From the NCBI RefSeq assembly GCF_000611645.1, contig NW_014012178.1, forward strand, positions 1 through 13,448: 13,448 nt of DNA, written 5' to 3'. Shown here piece by piece: positions 6,663 through 13,448 of this stretch. Positions within the stretch are counted from its first letter, which is position 1. Each line of letters begins with the position of its first letter. Source of the DNA: Monoraphidium neglectum (taxonomy: Eukaryota > Chlorophyta > Chlorophyceae > Sphaeropleales > Selenastraceae). The notes beneath the pieces were generated by a model. The model saw only the letters and a list, made by a program, of their open reading frames with translations, made no database searches and was not told the DNA's origin. The translations under genes and the position numbers were made by a program.

Positions 6663-9600
6663 TCAGCGGTCGTGATGGAGGGGGGTCGCGGCAGCCGACG
6701 CTGCCGCCGCCCGCAGTGCGGTCGCCTTTGCGATCGTGTTTGCCATGGGCTTGACGGGCATACCCCCAACGGCCCCGGGGCCAGCAGCACTGGCGGCAAA
6801 CGACACGATAGTCCCCAGGTCACTGCCGGGGGCCGTCCAGGGGTTCAAAGCAGGCCCCGTAACCCGAACCTGAGAAGAAGCTCCCTCGAGAAGCCCCCCG
6901 GCAAACAGCTTCCAGGGCGTGTCGCCGCCTTGCGGGTCATATTTGATCCCCAGGCACTTGCTGAGGGACTCGCAGACCGCCTGGGCGTCTTCGAATGAGA
7001 TGTAATCAAGGGGTTCTGCGGTGTCAGGGGCTATGCCGAGGTTTGCCCAATCGCTCTCGTGGGCATAGTAGGCCGAATACGTCCCAAGCTTGACCTGCAT
7101 GTTTGAGCGCGGCGCGCATGGACGTGGGCGCCAGAGTTGCGCGGAAGCGGTGCGATGTTGATCATGCGTGCGGCGAAGAACGGAGGTTTCAGCACAAGGG
7201 GTTGGAGGCCTCTCAGAGCGGTTGGCGGTAATCGGTAAGCAGAGTGCATCGTCATCTCCCAACATGTGTACTAGCTTGCTGATTCCTTCAACTCACATAC
7301 AAGCCAGCCCATGCTTGTGCATTTGGCACAGCTGATCGTCAGGTCCTGCATCCGCTTCAGGGCCTGAAGCGGGTTTCCCTGCTGGTGCCTGTTGCTGGCC
7401 ATCACCGCTGCTAGCCCGCGTGCGTGTGCAGCCACCACCCACCTGGAACAGCACTTTGGGGCTGACATCTGCGTTGCTGAAATTCAATGGGGGCGCCAGC
7501 CCCAGCAGCCGCAGCTTGCACCTCTCTCCCTCTGGCCATGCAGAGCGGAACTCCCAGTACTGTGCGGTGCAAGGGGGGTTTGCAAGGGTGGATAGGGGAA
7601 GAGGCCTGGAATGCAATTGCACCCTCCAAGGGCGGCCAGCATCTGGCCTGGCAGCAAGGATTGTGGCTGGGGGCGTTTGAGGGTAAGAGAGAGCCCCAGC
7701 TGCATGCGCGAGTGCGGAGGGTCCCAAGCGGCCAGCCCGCTCCCAAGATGCAAAAACAAACCTGGCATCCATTGTCGTCGCCGCCTGCAGCGGCGCACGC
7801 AGCCGCGCACGCAGCGGCCGTCGTTGAGGCAGCGGAGGCGGTCAGTGCGGTGGGGTCCATGCTGACTGTGTCGAAGCGGTTTGAGCTGGCGCCACCGCTG
7901 GACTGGAACTGGCTGACGCAATCCTCTGCTCGGGTCGAGCCCTGCGTGTCACATAATGATGAGAGTGCGGTTGGCAAGCAGCAAACATGTAAGATTATTG
8001 GCGATTTTGGTCAGATCAATCCCTGGGTGTTTGACGGTGCTCTGGGTGGGGAAGCGCCTTGCCCCTGACCAGCCAGTGGTATCGAGCTGCGTTGTCCAGG
8101 GTGCCTCCAGTGAGCAGGTTCAGCCTGCTTGATGGCAGGATGTTGTGCCCCGCGTGCCCCAGCCACATGATTGATCAAAACAGCTGCAAAAGGGCGCCTG
8201 CGCGTGCGCCCTCATTTGCAAGCGCAATCCGGCCCCTGGTCGCGTGCCCCCTCACCATCCGCGAAACCATGCCCGCGCCGCACGTTGTGCACGCCATGGC
8301 GCCCATCCCGCTGCTGTACGTGTCGTAGCCACACATCGCGCACGCCGGCTTCAGGGGGTTGATGCTGCCCCCGGGGGCGCCGTAGCCCGGCATGCACACG
8401 CTGCAGTCCGACACCAGGTTGGCGCCGTAAAACGTGGTGTAGGTGCCATTGGGGCAGGCGTCGCAGGGCTGGGGGCCGAGCTGCTCCTTGAACCTGCCGA
8501 GCGGGCAGGGCGTCGCGGCGCCGTTCCCGCCGTCCGTCCAGCCGCTCTCAAACTCGCACGCCTCGAGCGCCGTCGCGCCGTCGTCGGCCGTCGTTCTGCC
8601 GAGGCCGCATGCCGTGCAGGGCTCCCTGGCGAGGCCGGCCGACCAGGATCCCATCTCGCAGATGCGGACCTCTTTTGCGTAGTAGCCATAGCCCGGGTCG
8701 GTCACGCACGCAGCCTCGCCCTGAGACGCTGTTTGGTTGCGCGTGCCCATGTGGTCAAGGCAGGGGAGGCAGTCCACCCTCTGCAGGCCCCACGTCGCCG
8801 TGTTGGAGGCGTACGTATCCGCAGGGCACGGCCAGGCGCTCCACACCCCGGCGGATACGCCAGAGCCGTAGCCGGCGGGGACATAGCACTGGTCGCTGTG
8901 GATGGAGGCGTTGCCCTCGGTAAGGAAGCCGTTGCCGCACGCCAGGCAGGGGAGGCGGTTCCAGCCAGGGCTGTACCTGCAAGCACATCCACCGGCGGGC
9001 AAAGGATGGGGTTTAGTGTGGAAGGGCTGATGGCTTTGGTGGAGGAAAGTATCATCTGATGAGCGATAACGGCACTGGGAGCGGTGGTCCCTTCATGCTG
9101 GTGTTGGCTCATTAACATTACAATCATCAACAGGCACCACTGCCACCGACGTGCACTCAATATTGACGGCTTGTGCCGGCTTAGGTTGGTGCAAGAGGCG
9201 CGACGCGTATCCAGCGAGTGGTGGGGGAAGGGGGATGCAGGGAGAGGGCTGCGCCATGCCCCTGGGCGGGGCCCAAAGCTCACCATCCGACATGGCAAAT
9301 TGAGGAGGCATTTGTGACGGGGTCGAGCCCGTAGCCAGGCGGGTTGCGGCAGTCATCCATCGACACGGCCCCCTGGGTGTCAGTTATGGACCCCTGGGGG
9401 CACTGGATGCACGGCTGGCTGGTGCCCGGCGTCCAGACCAGGCCGCCGGGGCCAAAGCTGTAGCGATCGCATGGCGTCGTGTTGCCCTGGGCATCCACTC
9501 CGTAGCCAGGCTCCAGGACTGAACATAATAGGCGGGCGCCGCAGGCAGGGGAGGGGGGGTTGCCAGACAAGGTGATTGAAGGGGCAACAGGTAGGCGGGG

Positions 9601-11224
9601 ATGCCTCCAGCAGCAAGTCGCGGGTTGGCTTCGCATCAATTGCCATCGCGCACGCCGTGCTTCCCCGGGGCTGGCCAGCTGGCCACTTGCAATCCATTGC
9701 ATCGCATCAGCGCCCTGGATGGCGTGCACCCAGCAAGACTCACGGTTGCAGCTCTCGGGCTCAACCGACGCCGTCTTCTGGGTGGTGATGCCGTCTGCGC
9801 AGGGCTTGCAATTCTCGTTGGAAACCGTGTTTTTGTAGAATCCGAGCGGGCAAGGCACCGCCTTGCCAGCATCAAAGTAGTACCCTTTTGCAGCCGTGCA
9901 CGCCATTGCTGAGCTGGCGCCAGCAACCACGGTCGTCAGGCCACCCGGGCACGCGCGGCAGCCCCAGGGCACGGCGCCCGGCGCAACCGCCCTGGCGGGC
10001 GCCTTGGTGAAGCCGCTGGGGTTGTAGGTGCCGGCCGGGCACTGCACAGCGTTGCCGGCGGTGTTGCCGGGACGCACCCAACCATAGCCGGCCTTGGCGA
10101 CTAAACAACAGAGGGGTGCGGTGAGAAACGGCCGGACAGAGTTGGCGGGGCAATTGTAAGGTTTCTAGACACCCGCTGTTCGGTTGCCGGCCAAGCACAC
10201 AGGCGAGGTCCTCGGTGCCCTCTTTGCCTGGCGTGCATGGCACTGAAGCATCGCCCATACTGCACAGCGGACCGGCGGGAGCTCAACAAGTGAGCACTCA
10301 CAGCAGTCGCCGGGGGACCTCGCGTACATGGACTTGGTGGTGGTGCCGTTCACGCACTCCACGCGGTTGACGACGCCGCCGACGGAACCCGTGCAGTAGT
10401 AGCCCCAGCCGCAGGCCGTGCACTTGGCCGTGGCGGAGTCCCAATAGAAGCCGCCCAAGCACGTGGGCTCCCAGACTGAGGGCGTGTCAGGGTGCGAGGG
10501 GGGAAGGGAGGATGGGGAAGTGGGGGGGGGCTGTCGGTGGGGTGGTGCGGATGGGAGCGAAGGAGGGGCCGCACTGGCTGCGCAGAGCCTGAGATCGCGG
10601 CGCATATGTCACTGGCAGTGCCCGTGCCGCTGTGCAGGGGGGGGGGCGGGGCCGCCACGGTTGGTTGGTTGGCTGCAGCGGTGACGTCAGTCCCGCCTAT
10701 GAGATAGGCTCTCCGCCCTGCCACGCCGCCACTGTTATACTGCTGCAGCCTCTATGCGCCAGCATCCTCAGCACCCGCTGTCCCCCCCCATCGCCTCCCA
10801 GCACTCTGCCGTCTGCTGCACCCACTCCACGCCCCCCATCCGTCCAGGCGCCGGCTGAGGGCCTGCACCTTCAAGTACGACCAGCCGCATCCAGAAGCAA
10901 CCACCGCCACCGCGCCCTCATATGTTTCCGACATTCGTTGCCGCTCTGCCCGCAATGCGTCCGCCCAAATACAACCCCTGGAAACTCACAGCACACGTTT
11001 GACTTGACGATCAATTTGTAGTTGGTTTCGCACGTCAGGCACAGCAAAGCGTACTTGCCGGACAGCCAGCGGTACGAGCATGTGGCGCAGTTTGGAACCA
11101 CTGCGCGGCACGTCTGGCCAGCCGCCATCGGCTCCATCCTGGAAGATGCCGCGACAACATGCAGGCCTTGTGCGGCCAGGGTGAGCAGCAGCCATATCAG
11201 CGGCGTCGCGCAGCGGAGCAGGGC
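6663..11224 (-). CDS. Secreted Cys-rich protein: GCC2/GCC3 ephrin-receptor-like repeats plus PAN/apple-like modules
   Basis: A nine-exon minus-strand gene. Exons in transcript order: ~11224..10990, 10475..10302, 10100..9744, 9518..9284, 8976..8256, 7941..7762, 7559..7443, 7345..7301 and 7094..6663. All junctions are GT-AG and agree in phase; the product is about 802 residues counted from the Met at 11137. Upstream of that Met the frame stays open through a signal-peptide-like run (LIWLLLTLAAQGLHVVAA), so the true start is probably further 5'. Exons 1-5 hold many cysteine repeats of the GCC2/GCC3 type (CPxGxY/F, CxxCPxG, PGYG). Exons 6-9 hold PAN/apple-like parts: a Cys/Ala-rich helix followed by CQYWEFR, and a second with FEDAQAVCESLSKCLGIKYD then WKLFAG. 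It ends in an Ala-rich tail without a membrane anchor. These families bind protein or sugar outside the cell; a matrix or surface recognition role is inferred. The 45-nt exon 8 and the 5' end are the least certain parts. Confidence 0.78.
10302..10475 (-). other. Symmetric phase 1-1 exon of the Cys-rich gene
   Basis: This 174-nt exon starts and ends in phase 1. It carries one cysteine module (PTCLGGFYWDSATAKCTAC, then WGYYC). Its donor is GACTGCT|GTGAGT, and the previous exon ends in the matching GTGTGCT|GTGAGT. The next exon (9744-10100) is also phase 1-1. Such exons can be duplicated or skipped without frame damage. Confidence 0.7.
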
Positions 11225-12204
11225 TTTGGGGGGGGGGTGCGGGGCGGAGGGGAGGGCAGGGGAGTGGCCGAGTAAAAAAAACTGCTACGCAGCATGGCGT
11301 TGGCCAAACGCAAACCTGGCCTATGGGGTTATTGATCGATTCTTAACAAAAGTTGCATGTTGTTCTGCATTTTTCAGGGTTGTGAGCCACCACTGCAGTT
11401 CCCCTATGATGTGTTGTGTCACGGACACTGGACACCGGATTGGAATGACGTGAGTCACAGCTCTTGCGTCGCCGTATACCGCGCCGGCACGCTGTACCTT
11501 TTCCGCGATGCACTACGACTGTCAGCTCGCTCTTACCTCTCGGGCTTCCCCCTTGAGGCCTCATCTTGTTTTTCACCAATTGGCTGACCGTCAGTGGTCC
11601 GGCCACCGACCTTGCGACTGGGGGCAAGTTGGGACGTTTGAAGGGAAACGTGTAATCAATAAAAGGGGCCCTGATGTTATGGCTCGGTCGATCAACGTGT
11701 TTCGGGCAGCGACTGAAGCACGGTACGCGACTGCGTCGGAGTACTGTTGAGGATATCAAGTATTGTGCGCTAAGCAACTTAAATTGCTTCCCAGATTGAG
11801 TTGTGTCGGGGCCAGGTCGCCCTCCACAAGTGCAGGGGCAGGCATGGGACTGCATTTGCCCATTCCGCTGCCTCCTGCCCGTCATCTTGGCAAACGGAGG
11901 CACCACATTGGTCACGCGCGGCACGACCAGTGCACTCACTTTTAGGGAGCACATTTCTCGAGATGGTCGTTGATCGGATGGCCAGCAGCATCCAAGGTTA
12001 AATAGGGAGCCTTGGCTGCTTCTCGGCAATAGCCCCGCCCTTGCCCCAGGCTGGGTCCCGCCATCTCACAGGTGTCCCCCTCCCCTTTCAGGTTCGAGCT
12101 TCCTGAGGCATGAAGGCCGTCCCACCGTCGCTGATGCTGCACTGTTCTCTGTACTGCCTGACAAGTGCAGCGCCCACTCGTCACAGCACAGCTGCAAGAC
12201 GCGC
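11225..12204. other. Intergenic between Cys-rich gene 5' end and RAE1 3' end
   Basis: About 1 kb that should contain the promoter and possibly the first exon of the minus-strand Cys-rich gene. It has a nine-G run (11229-11237) and an eight-A run (11274-11281). A plus-strand exon-like segment lies at 11378-11449. A minus-strand frame open over 11343-12029 shows no domain, signal or codon pattern of a gene and is not called. Confidence 0.45.
11651..11663 (+). terminator. TGTAA overlapping region with AATAAA on plus strand
   Basis: TGTAA (11651-11655) is followed at once by AATAAA (11658-11663). Both are polyadenylation-type motifs. They would fit a plus-strand transcript ending near 11680, but only one weak exon candidate upstream supports such a gene. 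Confidence 0.2.
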
Positions 12205-12209
12205 TTACA
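12205..12209 (-). terminator. TGTAA polyadenylation signal of RAE1
   Basis: TTACA on the plus strand reads TGTAA on the minus strand, about 200 nt after the RAE1 stop at 12410. This is a plausible 3' UTR length for a green alga. Confidence 0.5.
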
Positions 12210-12409
12210 AGCAGGGTGCACGGCGCAACAGCCCGGCCAAAGCGCACAGGGCCGGGGCGCGCGGGGGCGTGGCACCCAAAGGGCGGCACGGCAAGCTCTG
12301 TGACCGCCCCGGGGGCCTGACTGGCGGCTGGCTGACGATGCAGGCGGTCGGTGCGTGCGAGCTGGCAGGAGGGGCGAGTGAAGGGGCAGAGCCCTTGCAG
12401 GTGGCGCTC

Positions 12410-13448
12410 CTATTTGCGTCCGGTGGCTGGGGCCTTGGCACGAGCCTTCACCTTTTGAAAACGTGGGCGCGAGGTGGCGCGGGGGAGGACGGCGTGAGGG
12501 GCCGAAGGGACGTTCGGGACCGCCGATGGGGCCGCGTGGCAGCAGCCATGCAAGCTGCACGCCTAGCAGCCGCTCGCCGACCCGCTTGATGCCGCGTGCA
12601 TGTGTGTGCGCGCGCTCGAGCACTGGCCGTGCCCCACCGCCCACCTCGCTCTCCTGAGTGGCGTGCAGCAGGATGGCGGCCGGCATGGCTGAGGGGTTGT
12701 AGGCTTGGAAGCCACGGCTCCAGTCGTAGCTCTGTGTGTGTGGAGGGGGTTAAAGGGTGTGAGTGAGGTTGTGTTGCAGGTGTTGTTGTGTTGCTGCGTG
12801 TGTTGCACACGCGCGCATGCGTGCACATGTGTGTGTGTGTGTGTGTGTAAGTGTGTGTGTGTGTGCAAGCGTGCGCGTGTGGGTGCGCGAGCGTGCGTGT
12901 GTGTGTGTATGATAGGGACAAGAGACAGCACTGAAGATGACGAAATTGTAGAAGCCGCTGAATGATGTTTGACCGCTCACAGGGGGCCGACCGGCCCCCT
13001 GTGGTGGCATGGGTGCGTTGCAGCTCCATTCGCAGCGCTGAATTCCAGCCAAGCGCACGCACGCCACTTGTGACAGTTGCACGGCCGCATCGCCCCGCGT
13101 CCGCGTACACAATGCAAACGTACGCCATGAACGGCCCCATGCCCATGTGAAGACCACCCAAACAACGCACACACACGTACGAGTATGTGTTACCACAAAC
13201 ACATACAAACCGTAACACACACACGCACACACACACATACACACACTCACACGCAAACCCGCACGTCGCGGCGCCACCCACCACCGCGTACGCGTAGATG
13301 CTGCCGTCGCTGTTGAACGCGCCGCAGGGGATGGGCGCGGGGTCGGCCCCGTACATGCACTTCTGCATGGCCTTCAGCCGCTGCTTGGAGTCCTTGTCCC
13401 AGAAGTTGTAGGTGCCGTCGGAGCCCGCCGTCACAAACGTGCCAAACT
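12410..13448 (-). CDS. RAE1: mRNA export factor RAE1 / Gle2 (WD40), 3' part of gene
   Basis: This is the C-terminal 97 residues of Rae1, the WD40 protein that docks to Nup98 at the nuclear pore and takes part in mRNA export and mitosis. Exons in transcript order: 13448..13282 (continuing off the window or starting at its edge), 12731..12645 and 12451..12410 with a TAG stop. Introns are 550 nt and 193 nt, both GT-AG and phase 0. Seen: the last WD blade TAGSDGTYNFWDKDSKQRLK, then FNSDGSIYAYAV joined across the intron to SYDWSRGF, then YNPS, QESE and the basic tail VKARAKAPATGRK. Family knowledge: FWDKDSKQRLKAM, YDWS(K/R)G and a GATGRK end are characteristic of plant Rae1. The 13-codon last exon was found by that tail match and has good splice sites. 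A six-residue insertion near KCMYGADP is unusual. The rest of the gene lies to the right. Confidence 0.92.
12822..12912. repeat. GT microsatellite in RAE1 intron (CA on the RAE1 strand)
   Basis: A long (GT)n tract on the plus strand with some AAG, GCG and TGCGTG interruptions, lying inside the 550-nt RAE1 intron. On the transcribed strand it reads (CA)n. Confidence 0.92.
12978..13003. repeat. Perfect 11-bp inverted repeat with 4-nt loop
   Basis: CACAGGGGGCC (12978-12988) and GGCCCCCTGTG (12993-13003) are exact reverse complements separated by GACC. It lies in the RAE1 intron between the two opposite microsatellites and would form a very stable GC-rich hairpin on either strand. It has no T-run, and it is not at a gene end, so it is not called a terminator. 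Confidence 0.85.
13166..13254. repeat. CA microsatellite in RAE1 intron (GT on the RAE1 strand)
   Basis: An interrupted (CA)n tract on the plus strand, near the donor end of the same RAE1 intron. It is the inverse of the 12822-12912 tract, so on the RNA the two read (GU)n and then (CA)n. Confidence 0.9.

Noticed and set aside
8244..9059. Plus-strand open frame of 271 codons opposite the Cys-rich exon
   Set aside because: Shadow of the GC-rich minus-strand exon 8256-8976. Composition is Ala/Arg/Val with no domain, while the minus frame has ordered cysteine repeats and matching splice sites.
11343..12029. Minus-strand open frame of 228 codons
   Set aside because: It is long for its GC content, but has no domain, signal peptide or conserved-looking segment and no polyadenylation signal at a suitable place. 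Kept only as an intergenic note.
12066..12686. Minus-strand open frame of 206 codons
   Set aside because: It starts in RAE1 exon sequence and continues through the last intron and the 3' UTR. The conserved tail VKARAKAPATGRK is in the spliced product instead.
12448..13434. Long minus-strand open frame of 328 codons
   Set aside because: It reads RAE1 exon sequence and then runs through the 550-nt intron, where CA repeats give endless Thr-His without stops. Rae1 family sequence resumes only after splicing.

Overview
The window looks like nuclear DNA of a green alga (Chlorophyta), probably a GC-rich chlorophycean with a flagellate stage. The evidence is GC-rich exons split by GT-AG introns of about 200-550 nt, TGTAA polyadenylation-type signals at sensible distances behind three stop codons, an axonemal dynein intermediate chain, a Rae1 protein with a plant-type C-terminal tail, and long CA/GT microsatellites in introns. 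The species cannot be named from the sequence. No rRNA, tRNA, CRISPR array or intact mobile element was seen. All gene models were built by hand from reading frame, splice-site sequence and phase agreement; no transcript or database was consulted.

Plus strand, left part. At 140-1981 are the last three exons of a WD40 axonemal dynein intermediate chain, best matched to IC138/DNAI4 (WDR78) of inner-arm dynein f/I1. At 2413-3168 is an intronless secreted C-type lectin-domain protein. At 3467-3927 is a small lysine-rich protein that needs a GC-AG intron. At about 4190-4536 are frame-broken pieces that may derive from a CHCH-domain (MIC19-like) gene.

Minus strand, middle and right. At 4641-5253 is an unrecognised gene of about 160 codons with three exons and two short introns, one of them GC-AG with the same GCAAGC donor as the lysine-rich gene. 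A stretch of about 1.4 kb (5254-6662) has lower GC and no gene I can support. At 6663-11224 is a nine-exon gene for a secreted cysteine-rich protein with ephrin-receptor-like (GCC2/GCC3) repeats followed by PAN/apple-like modules. At 12410-13448 is the 3' end of RAE1/Gle2, the mRNA export and nuclear pore WD40 protein. Its 550-nt intron carries CA and GT tracts in opposite orientation, which could fold into a long hairpin.

The genes do not form one pathway. The lectin and the PAN/GCC2-GCC3 protein are both predicted extracellular and could both act at the cell surface or in the extracellular matrix, but that is inference. The most novel items are the unrecognised three-exon gene, the two GC-AG introns with identical donors, the modular phase-1 exon structure of the cysteine-rich protein, and the inverted microsatellites in the RAE1 intron.
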